Positions 45,634 through 52,786 of a DNA stretch of 64,000 bases are shown here, one piece after another. The stretch lies in the NCBI GenBank assembly GCA_964531105.1, contig CAZHFN010000004.1, positions 16,210 through 80,209 on the forward strand. The letters run 5' to 3'. Position numbers and translations under genes: made by a program. A model generated the notes under the pieces. The model ran no database searches. It was given only the letters and a program-made list of their open reading frames with translations, and was not told the origin of the DNA. Every line of letters starts with the position of its first letter. Position 1 is the stretch's first letter. The stretch is from UBA2256 sp964531105. Lineage in GTDB: Bacteria > Spirochaetota > Spirochaetia > Treponematales > Rectinemataceae.

Positions 45634-47079
45634 TCAGTTGCCTCTGCTGATACCGGGATGCCTGAGCCGCACCGATTCCAAGCCATGAACCGTCACAGCC
45701 CTCAGCCTGGCAATTTCCTCTGCGGTCCTCGCTGGCGCCGGTCCGCCTGTCTGGGAACGCCGCCTAACACAGGCTTCGGGTTCCAGATAGGCCAAAAGAT
45801 CCTTCCAATTAAAGCCAGAATCGGCGAAGGCCGCGTGAGCTTGCGCAGCCAAATTTTCCTTGAGCGAAGAAATGCGTATCCCCTCCCCTATGCACAGCTG
45901 TACAAGAGCCTTGGCCGCCTGATACGCCGTTCTGAAGGGCAGCCCTTTGGAGACCAGGTACTCGGCGACATCGGTAGCCTCCAGAAAGCCTTCATCCACG
46001 GATTTCCTCATTCTATCAACCTTGGGCTCCAGAGAAGATACTAAAACCGCAAAGGCCTGCAACGAAGCAATGCATGTCGCTTCTGCATCGAAGAAAAGTT
46101 CCTTGTCTTCCTGAAGATCCCTGTTATAGGCGTAGGAAAGCCCCTTTTGGAGCGTCAGGAGGGCCTGGAGATTACCGAATACCCTGGAACTCTTACCGCG
46201 GATCAATTCAGCAGGATCAGGATTTCTCTTTTGGGGCATTATGGAAGAACCGGTACTGGCCGAATCACCTACGCGCACAAAGGAATATTCGGTGGAAGCC
46301 CAGAGGGCAATATCCTCACAAGCCCTGGAGAGATGAGCCATGAGAATGGCACAGGATGCAAGGTACTCGGTACAGGCATCCCTGTCGGCCACAGCGTCCA
46401 TAGTATTGCGGGAGGGGCGTGCGAAGCCTAAGGCGGCGGCAGTATCCTCCCTGTCCGTGGGCAGACCAGAACCCGCCAGAGCGGCCGAGCCCAGCGGGCA
46501 CTCGTCGGCCCGGCTGCGCCCATCGCGCAGCCGGGCCGCATCCCGCTCCAGCGCCGCAGCCCAGGCCAGAAGATGGTGGGCCAGTGTAATTACTTGAGCC
46601 CGCTGAAGGTGGGTATAGCCGGGCATCAGGCTTAGGGTATGGTGCTCGGCTAAATCCAGTATTGCCTCTATAGCCTGGTACACCGCTGCTTCGGTTCTGT
46701 CAAAAGCCCTGAGTACGTAGAGCCTGAACGCCGTGGCCACCTGGTCGTTCCTGCTGCGGCCGGCGTGCACAGCCTTGCCCGCCTCGCCAAGTCGCCTGGT
46801 CAGCTCCGCTTCTATAAAACTATGCACGTCCTCGCTTTCGGCGTCAGGCACGAGTTTGCCTAGGTCAGCCTCCTGCCGCATCGACTCAAGGCTTGTGACA
46901 ATGGCCTGGGCTTCTCTTGCCGGCAGTATTCCCCTGCGACCCAGCATGGCTGCGTGGGCTATGGAGCATTCAAGATCCTCGCCCAGCAGTTTTGTGTCCA
47001 CCGCGAGGGAGGAAAGAAATTTTTCCACCTCCGGATGAAGACCCGTATTCGACCCACCGCTCTGCCATAGTTTTGCCAT
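45634..47079 (-). CDS. argH: Argininosuccinate lyase
   Basis: This 481-residue lyase splits argininosuccinate into arginine and fumarate. It has the superfamily signature SSIMPQKRNPDPAEL (near residue 280), HAGRSRNDQVATAFRLYV and MPGYTHLQRAQ. It lies 149 nt downstream of argG, separated by a hairpin and a dispersed repeat, and is followed closely by mocA and ybaK. A perfect 14-bp inverted repeat lies in the coding region at 46506-46538. Confidence 0.96.
   Translation of the reverse strand: MAKLWQSGGSNTGLHPEVEKFLSSLAVDTKLLGEDLECSIAHAAMLGRRGILPAREAQAIVTSLESMRQEADLGKLVPDAESEDVHSFIEAELTRRLGEAGKAVHAGRSRNDQVATAFRLYVLRAFDRTEAAVYQAIEAILDLAEHHTLSLMPGYTHLQRAQVITLAHHLLAWAAALERDAARLRDGRSRADECPLGSAALAGSGLPTDREDTAAALGFARPSRNTMDAVADRDACTEYLASCAILMAHLSRACEDIALWASTEYSFVRVGDSASTGSSIMPQKRNPDPAELIRGKSSRVFGNLQALLTLQKGLSYAYNRDLQEDKELFFDAEATCIASLQAFAVLVSSLEPKVDRMRKSVDEGFLEATDVAEYLVSKGLPFRTAYQAAKALVQLCIGEGIRISSLKENLAAQAHAAFADSGFNWKDLLAYLEPEACVRRRSQTGGPAPARTAEEIARLRAVTVHGLESVRLRHPGISRGN
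46506..46538. repeat. Perfect 14-bp inverted repeat inside argH
   Basis: CGGCCCGGCTGCGC (46506-46519) and GCGCAGCCGGGCCG (46525-46538) are exact reverse complements around CCATC. It encodes part of ARLRDGRSRAD. No regulatory T-run is present. Confidence 0.88.
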
Positions 47080-47099
47080 TATTCTTTTCCTTCATTACT

Positions 47100-47130
47100 G
47101 AGGCTTTTGCAAAAGTTTACAGACTTTTGC
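47100..47130. repeat. Dispersed palindromic repeat, copy 3
   Basis: GAGGCTTTTGCAAAAGTTTA followed by CAGACTTTTGC aligns with copy 1 (39-71). The arms GCAAAAGT (47109-47116) and ACTTTTGC (47123-47130) are perfect and the loop is TTACAG. It lies between argG and argH. Confidence 0.65.
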
Positions 47131-47155
47131 TCTTTGCTCCACCATGATAAATAAA

Positions 47156-47187
47156 GGCGCCGCAGCCTGTGCAGGCTCTGCGGCGCC
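47156..47187 (-). terminator. Probable intrinsic terminator after argG
   Basis: GGCGCCGCAG (47156-47165) and CTGCGGCGCC (47178-47187) pair, and an inner CCTG/CAGG extends the stem. On the minus strand it is followed by TTTATTTAT. It lies about 40 nt after the argG stop. Confidence 0.7.
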
Positions 47188-47227
47188 CCAATTATAGCGT
47201 GGTCGAAATTGCCTTGAGTGCCGAGCC

Positions 47228-48505
47228 TCAGTCGCCCGCAGGAGCAGTATAGCCCGAAGAGCCCGGTTTTACCACATCGGGACCGGCGGCGCTTCCATGC
47301 TTGGCTATCCGGGCTTCCAGCCTGGCCCTCACCTTTGTGGGCAGGCCAAAGAGGTTGATAAAGCCCGTAGAATCCTTGTGGGAGAAGAGGGGGCCGGTGG
47401 TGAAGCTGGCCAGGCTGGCGTCGTAGAGAGAATAGGGGGAGGAGGCGCCGGCATGGTTAATAGAACCCTTGTAAAGCTTGAGTGTCACCGTGCCGGTCAC
47501 CACTTCCTGGGTGGACTCCACGAAAGCGTTAAGAGCCCTGCAGAGCGGAGAAAACCACTCGCCCTCATAGAGAATCTCAGCAAAACGCTGGGCTACGGTG
47601 AGCTTGAAGGAGAGGGTTTTTTTATCCAGACAGAGCTGTTCCAGCTTGTCATGAGCCTCCATGATTATAGCCCCGCCCGGGGTTTCATAAACCCCCCGGG
47701 ACTTCATGCCGATAACCCGGTTTTCTACCATATCGACGATGCCCACCCCGTGGGCTCCGCCTATTTTATTCAAAGCCTTGACCAGGGCAACGGGATTCAG
47801 CCTTTTACCATTCACCGAGACCGGTACGCCTTTTTCAAATCCCAGGGTAATGTATTCAGCCTTGTCCGGAGCCTTTTCGGGCGGCACCGACATTTTAAGC
47901 ATACCCTCCAGCCTGGGCTCATTGGCTGGATCTTCCAGGTCCAAGCCCTCGTGGCTTATGTGCCAGAGGTTGTCGTCCCTGGAATAGGAATCCGATTTCT
48001 TCATAGGCACTGGAATATTGCGCTTTTCCAGGTATTCGATTTCTTCTTCCCTGCTCTGGATATCCCAGATTCTCCAGGGTGCTATCACTTCCATTTCAGG
48101 AGCGAAAGCCTTTACGCCCAGTTCAAACCGCACCTGATCATTGCCCTTTCCCGTACAGCCATGGGCTACCGCATGGGCTCCTTCGGCCAGGGCTACTTCG
48201 GCAAGACCCTTGGCCAAGAGAGGACGGGCTGCGGAAGTTCCCAGAAGATATTTCTTTTCATAAGGACTCCCGGCCTTTACCAAAGCCCAGAGATACTCGG
48301 AAACAAATTCTTCTTTCTGATCCAGGCGGATGAATTTCTGGGCGCCCGATGAGAGTGCGCGCTTTTCCATTCCCGCCCAGTCGGCTTCCTGACCCACATC
48401 TCCGCAGACGGCGACAACTTCGCAGTCATAGTTCTCTTTAAGCCATGGCACGATCACAGTCGTATCCAGGCCGCCTGAATAGGCTAATACTATCTTCTTC
48501 TTCAT
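47228..48505 (-). CDS. argG: Argininosuccinate synthase
   Basis: This enzyme joins citrulline and aspartate. The PP-loop ATP motif AYSGGLDTTVIVPWL begins at residue 6, and GCTGKGNDQVRFELG and MKSRGVYETPGGAI follow. ATG 48505 gives 425 residues. An in-frame ATG at 48523 is also possible but lies within the predicted -10 region. No Shine-Dalgarno precedes 48505, and the predicted transcription start falls beside it, so the message may be leaderless. Two ARG-box-like sites lie on and upstream of the promoter. Confidence 0.95.
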   Translation of the reverse strand: MKKKIVLAYSGGLDTTVIVPWLKENYDCEVVAVCGDVGQEADWAGMEKRALSSGAQKFIRLDQKEEFVSEYLWALVKAGSPYEKKYLLGTSAARPLLAKGLAEVALAEGAHAVAHGCTGKGNDQVRFELGVKAFAPEMEVIAPWRIWDIQSREEEIEYLEKRNIPVPMKKSDSYSRDDNLWHISHEGLDLEDPANEPRLEGMLKMSVPPEKAPDKAEYITLGFEKGVPVSVNGKRLNPVALVKALNKIGGAHGVGIVDMVENRVIGMKSRGVYETPGGAIIMEAHDKLEQLCLDKKTLSFKLTVAQRFAEILYEGEWFSPLCRALNAFVESTQEVVTGTVTLKLYKGSINHAGASSPYSLYDASLASFTTGPLFSHKDSTGFINLFGLPTKVRARLEARIAKHGSAAGPDVVKPGSSGYTAPAGD

Positions 48506-48512
48506 GGCCGGG

Positions 48513-48541
48513 ATTTTATGCATATATTATGAATATTTCAA
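48513..48541 (-). promoter_or_regulatory. argG promoter with overlapping ARG-box-like site
   Basis: On the minus strand TTGAAA (48536-48541) and TAAAAT (48513-48518) are 17 bp apart. The ARG-box-like TATGCATATATTATGAAT (48517-48534, plus strand) fills the spacer, well placed for repression. Confidence 0.6.
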
Positions 48542-48558
48542 GGGGTTTATGGGATTAT

Positions 48559-48576
48559 TATGCATATTTATTGAAT
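48559..48576. promoter_or_regulatory. Upstream ARG-box-like site of argG
   Basis: TATGCATATTTATTGAAT repeats the promoter-proximal site with few changes and in the same orientation. The two centres are 42 bp apart, about four helical turns. Confidence 0.5.
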
Positions 48577-48617
48577 TTCGAGCTATTAGAATAATGCACC
48601 GATACAGCCTGCAAAGG

Positions 48618-48651
48618 AAGAGGCCGCCCAGGGAACCCTGGGCGGCCTCTT
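48618..48651 (-). terminator. Intrinsic terminator-like hairpin after the dicarboxylate symporter gene
   Basis: AAGAGGCCGCCCAGGG (48618-48633) and CCCTGGGCGGCCTCTT (48636-48651) are exact complements around AA. It lies 22 nt after the symporter stop and upstream of the argG promoter. The following T content is modest. Confidence 0.75.
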
Positions 48652-48672
48652 TACCAACAAGGTTCGAGGAAC

Positions 48673-49983
48673 TTACTTCCACTTCGCGAGATCGAGTTCC
48701 TTTTCGGTTTTGGAAACAATCGCGGTCCCGGCCAAGTCTCCGGTGACGTTGATGCAGGTGCGGCCCATATCCAGAAGGGCATCGATACCCAGAATCATGG
48801 CATAGGCTGCGGCTACCGCCGAGCCTTCAGTTACCTTGAGGCCTATGGACTCCAGCACCATGAGGAGCATGATGGCTCCGGCACCGGGTACGCCTGCGGT
48901 ACCGATAGATGCCAAGGTAGCGGTGATGATGACCGTGAGCTGCTGATTGAACGTGAGGGGCTGGCCAATGGCATTGCCGATAAACATGGCGCAGACGCCC
49001 AGGTAGATGGCAGTGCCGTCCATGTTGATTGTGGCGCCCAGGGGCAGGGTAAAGGATGCGATTGAACGGGGAGCTCCCAGGTTCTCTTCGGCGCAGCGCA
49101 TGGTGATGGGCAGGGTGCCGCCGGAAGAACGGGTTACGAAGGCCGTTATCATCGCCTCATTGGCCCCTTTCAGGAATTTGACGAATCCCAGCTTGTAGAC
49201 AGACAACAGTCCGCCATAGACACCCACAAGGTGGACGATCAGGCCAATATAGACAGTGAGCGTGACGATGAGGAGGGGGCCTATAGCCTTGGGCCCTTGC
49301 TGGGCAAAGACCTGGGCAATAAGAACGAATACGCCGATAGGGGCATACTGCATGATGCCGCCGACCAGTTTGTACATGGATTCAGCGCCTGCGTTCACCA
49401 CATCGACGAGTGTGGCGCCGGCCTTGGCCAGATCCTTGTTCGACGCGTCCTTGATGTAGGAAAGGGCGATACCAAAGACTACGGCGAAGAAAATGATGGG
49501 CAGCACGTCTCCCTTGGCCAGGGAATCTATAGGATTGGTGGGCACAATGTTGAGAAGAATAGTGGCAATGGTAGGCGCTGCCGCCGCCTTGCCCTGTACA
49601 CCGGCTGCTCCCACGATGTTGAAGCCTGCACCAGGCTGGAGGATATTCGCAAATACCAGACCGATGAGAACAGCGAAGGCGCTGGTGAGAAGGTAGAACA
49701 CCATGATTTTGACGCCAACCTTGCCCAAGCGTCCCGGAGCTATGCTAGCCGCTCCTGCAATCAGGGAGAAAAGGATGACGGGCACAACGATCATCTTCAA
49801 GAGCCTTACAAAGAGATCGCCGAAGAACTTGGAGTTGTCCACGAAGGGTTTGACCGAGTCGGGGAAGAACCCGAGTATTATACCCACGATCGCGCCTAGA
49901 ACGAGACCGATGAGTATGCGCGCAAGCAGGTTGGATTTGAAATACCAACTTAAGATCCCGCGCTTCTCTTGCTTTGCAGCCAT
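48673..49983 (-). CDS. Dicarboxylate/glutamate:cation symporter (DAACS family, GltP-like)
   Basis: This 436-residue inner-membrane symporter has about eight helices plus two re-entrant loops. Family landmarks are FVTRSSGGTLPITM (serine-rich loop), LPLGATINMDGTAIYLG (cation site NMDGT) and ASIGTAGVPGAGAIML. AAGGAGG is 7 nt before ATG 49983, and a second ATG at 49989 is too close to it. It imports glutamate, aspartate or C4-dicarboxylates with sodium or protons. A hairpin terminator follows. An Asp/Glu racemase gene is divergently placed upstream. Confidence 0.93.
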   Translation of the reverse strand: MAAKQEKRGILSWYFKSNLLARILIGLVLGAIVGIILGFFPDSVKPFVDNSKFFGDLFVRLLKMIVVPVILFSLIAGAASIAPGRLGKVGVKIMVFYLLTSAFAVLIGLVFANILQPGAGFNIVGAAGVQGKAAAAPTIATILLNIVPTNPIDSLAKGDVLPIIFFAVVFGIALSYIKDASNKDLAKAGATLVDVVNAGAESMYKLVGGIMQYAPIGVFVLIAQVFAQQGPKAIGPLLIVTLTVYIGLIVHLVGVYGGLLSVYKLGFVKFLKGANEAMITAFVTRSSGGTLPITMRCAEENLGAPRSIASFTLPLGATINMDGTAIYLGVCAMFIGNAIGQPLTFNQQLTVIITATLASIGTAGVPGAGAIMLLMVLESIGLKVTEGSAVAAAYAMILGIDALLDMGRTCINVTGDLAGTAIVSKTEKELDLAKWK

Positions 49984-50206
49984 CTTCATTCCTCCTTAGG
50001 AATATGCTCGAAAATCCCGCCTCGCAAGGCGACATCGCAACCGAGCGGGCGACAACCAACAGGAATCATACTCCTAAAATTCGGTAAACGCAAATATTTT
50101 ATTTAAGCCCTGAGTTTCTATTACCTGAAAGGTATTTTTTTCAATCCAGTCTCTATGGCCGATAGCCTACTTTACACAATCCCCGGCCAGGATGCAGGAT
50201 TAGCAC

Positions 50207-50908
50207 ATGAAAACCATAGGCATCCTAGGCGGCATGGGGCCAGAGGCGACTGCCAGCTTTTTCTCTAGCCTCCTCTCTTATGACAAGGCCGAGCGGGACC
50301 AAGATCACCTGCATATAGTGGTGGAATGCGACCCTTCCATTCCCGACCGCACTGCCTTTATTCTCGGAAAAGGTCCGGACCCTCTGCCAGCCATGCTGAA
50401 ATCGGCCCAAAGGCTCATGGCCGCAGGAGCGGAACTCGTGGGAATACCCTGCATGACAGCACACACCTTTCTGCCCCGCATAAGAAAAGCCTCGGATTTG
50501 CAGTTCGTGTCTGCACTGGAAACTATGGCCGAAGCGTTGCGCGACAGCTTTGGGAAGAATATTGATACTTTAGGTATTCTTGCCACGATCGGCACAAAAA
50601 CTGCGAGGCTATATGAAACCGCACTCCCAGGTTATGCGATTTTATGGCCTAATGAAGACGAGCAAACTTCATTGGTAATGGAAGCTATTTACGGCAAGGC
50701 TGGCATCAAGGCCGGGAATCGCACAGAGCATCCCCGGACGCTTCTAATCGAGGCGGCACGATCCCTTATTTCCAAGGGCGCAAAAGCAATAGTCGCAGGC
50801 TGTACCGAAGTTCCCCTCGCGCTCAGCCAGAAGGATATCGCAGTACCCTTGCTCGATCCGATGCAAATGCTCGCCGAAGCCCTTGTGCGCAGAGCAAGAA
50901 GGGATTAA
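50207..50908 (+). CDS. Aspartate/glutamate racemase family protein
   Basis: This 233-residue cofactor-independent racemase has GILGGMGPEATASFF at its N terminus and both catalytic cysteines: GIPCMTAHTF (near residue 84) and IVAGCTEVPLAL (near residue 199). It interconverts L- and D-aspartate or glutamate, the latter for peptidoglycan. It is divergent from the glutamate/dicarboxylate symporter and overlaps the convergent membrane-protein gene by 4 nt. Confidence 0.92.
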   Translation: MKTIGILGGMGPEATASFFSSLLSYDKAERDQDHLHIVVECDPSIPDRTAFILGKGPDPLPAMLKSAQRLMAAGAELVGIPCMTAHTFLPRIRKASDLQFVSALETMAEALRDSFGKNIDTLGILATIGTKTARLYETALPGYAILWPNEDEQTSLVMEAIYGKAGIKAGNRTEHPRTLLIEAARSLISKGAKAIVAGCTEVPLALSQKDIAVPLLDPMQMLAEALVRRARRD

Positions 50909-51597
50909 CCCTCCAGATCGCTGCCCTGGCCTACTCTCTGTTTTTCTCTCAAATTCTTGATAAACCCCTCAAAGGCTCTCTTGGCCATATCCTTGCAGCC
51001 TAAGCCAAAGGCAAGGCCTACTCCAAGGGCGATTGCGGCAAAAATGAGCACAAAAATAGTACTGATTATCGTCTGACCCAAGCCCATCTGTTCCATCGCC
51101 ATGGTAGCCACGATAAAATATCCCAAGTACTTAATAATTCTTCCTATGAGATCAGGACTATGCACTGCCGCGTTGCGCGCTATCGTTATGATGAAGTTGG
51201 AAAGAAATGTGACCACCACGAGCCCTATGATGACGGTGATGAGGGTAGCCAGCAGATTGGGCAGCGCCGAGCGCAGCCAGGCCGACAGCGAGTTGGCCAC
51301 TCCCTCATCCAGCCGTGCCACAGTGTTGGAAAGAACGGCGATCATTAAAAACCAGTAAAGCAGATAGCCCACAAGCCGCGAAGGAGAATGATGCACATTG
51401 CCCTTACGCAAAAAACTCGCGATGCCCGTTTTCTCGCTTAAGCGGTCGAAACGCAAAAGCCCCAGAAGCTTGGGAATGAGCATTCGCGCGAGGACAGCGA
51501 CTATCCATCCTAAAATAAAGGTGAGCAAAGCCCCTGCGATGGGCGGCAGACCCTGAGAAAAAGAACGGAAAGAATCTATTATAGTGTTGAACTCCAT
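50905..51597 (-). CDS. Small-conductance mechanosensitive-channel-like membrane protein (TM-helix repeat family)
   Basis: This 230-residue protein has about five hydrophobic helices. The segments VGYLLYWFLMIAVLSNTVARL and IIKYLGYFIVATMAMEQMGLG match the conserved TM_helix repeat seen near MscS-type channels. FAAIALGVGLAFGLGCKDMAKRAFEGFI resembles the pore-helix end of that group. The MscS beta domain is absent. It is convergent with the racemase gene, with overlapping 3' ends. A channel role is plausible but not proven. Confidence 0.75.
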   Translation of the reverse strand: MEFNTIIDSFRSFSQGLPPIAGALLTFILGWIVAVLARMLIPKLLGLLRFDRLSEKTGIASFLRKGNVHHSPSRLVGYLLYWFLMIAVLSNTVARLDEGVANSLSAWLRSALPNLLATLITVIIGLVVVTFLSNFIITIARNAAVHSPDLIGRIIKYLGYFIVATMAMEQMGLGQTIISTIFVLIFAAIALGVGLAFGLGCKDMAKRAFEGFIKNLREKQRVGQGSDLEG

Positions 51598-51634
51598 CTA
51601 TGCCTCCTAATGTCGTATATTTCTCGAAAGAATT

Positions 51635-52786
51635 TCAGGCTCCACCGTCGGCTACCAGCTTATGAATTTGCTCCACGCTCATGCCATCTATGCCCAGGGT
51701 TTTAACCGTCCTACCCCCACTCCTGTAATCTGCATCATTCATCATCTCGGCCAGGTCTATCACCAAGTCTATGGCAGGTGTGGCAACGCCCAGCATTTGT
51801 CCTAGAGATGCCAGGGGCACAAGGCTCATGGGCACGTCCTCCCAGACATAGCGATGTTGGATTGTAGAAGGGGCCTTGATTCCCGAATACCCTGAGGTAG
51901 CCTTTATTGCTTCGCAGAGTGTATCTCCCGGTGAATCGTAGGTCAAATAAAGCCACTCTCTGGCCGATACGGTGCGGATTCCCAGCGCCCTGGCCACGGC
52001 GAGTCTTTCATCGTCCACCCGCTGAAGCACCTCGGCCACACCAGGGGAAACACCTTGAATGTAATACTCAAAATTGCCCTGGGTGGACTCTATCCAGCCG
52101 GCATTCAAGAGGGTGAGGGCTGGATGGAAAATTGCGCCGATGTTCTCCAGGCTGGTAGCCAGCACATTGCTCCCTGCGGTGAACTGGGGAAAGGCCTGCC
52201 CTAACACTCCCAAGGCATCGGGAGTTATGTGTGAAGGCAGGGCGCTCACAGGTACGCCATTTTTTACCCGGAAAATATGGCCTCTGTGCCTGTTTATCAT
52301 CCGGGAGGCATAGATGAAGGTCTGGGCTTCTACTATGACAGGCCTCTGTCCTGTCTCCAGGCTCCTTAAGGCTTCCCTGAACTCGAGAGCCCCTCCGGTT
52401 CGGCCGGGATTCAGCACTACGATTTGTCCATCCCTTAAAAAGGGTGCCATGGCCTTGGCCAGCGGAAGATGCGCTGTGGACGGGGTTACTATCATTACTA
52501 CATCTGCACCGTCCAGTGCTGTTTTAATGGAAGATGTGGCTGTATGGACCGGACCGAAGCCTTCCACCTCACCTTCCAGGTCCACGCCCCCATACCAGCG
52601 AACCGCGTTGAGATGCTCATCGGTTCTGTTATAGAGCCTCACTTCAAAGCCCATGTACCCAAGATGCCCGGCCATCGCAAGTCCGCCGTTGCCTGCGCCA
52701 GCAACACACCATACAGCTTTCTTTCCCTTATCCTTTACCCTCTTGAGGATCCGCCGCACTTCATCCCAGCTACTAGGTCCTGCCAT
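51635..52786 (-). CDS. Octopine/nopaline dehydrogenase-like NAD(P)-dependent enzyme
   Basis: This 383-residue protein has an N-terminal Rossmann fold (WCVAGAGNGGLAMAGHLG, near residue 26) and a C-terminal octopine/nopaline dehydrogenase-type helical domain (LENIGAIFHPALTLLNAG, near residue 205). Such enzymes couple an amino acid to a keto acid reductively or act in reverse. After collapse of the gap at 52831 its ATG lies inside the end of the cobalamin-binding protein gene, overlapping by 14 nt (ATGGCAGGACCTAG). The two are therefore translationally coupled and probably sequential in one pathway. The substrate is unknown. Confidence 0.85.
   Translation of the reverse strand: MAGPSSWDEVRRILKRVKDKGKKAVWCVAGAGNGGLAMAGHLGYMGFEVRLYNRTDEHLNAVRWYGGVDLEGEVEGFGPVHTATSSIKTALDGADVVMIVTPSTAHLPLAKAMAPFLRDGQIVVLNPGRTGGALEFREALRSLETGQRPVIVEAQTFIYASRMINRHRGHIFRVKNGVPVSALPSHITPDALGVLGQAFPQFTAGSNVLATSLENIGAIFHPALTLLNAGWIESTQGNFEYYIQGVSPGVAEVLQRVDDERLAVARALGIRTVSAREWLYLTYDSPGDTLCEAIKATSGYSGIKAPSTIQHRYVWEDVPMSLVPLASLGQMLGVATPAIDLVIDLAEMMNDADYRSGGRTVKTLGIDGMSVEQIHKLVADGGA

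Noticed and set aside
47297..48352. 351-codon open frame antisense to argG
   Set aside because: It lies wholly opposite a strongly conserved argininosuccinate synthase and shows no recognisable domain. Similar antisense frames are common at this GC.
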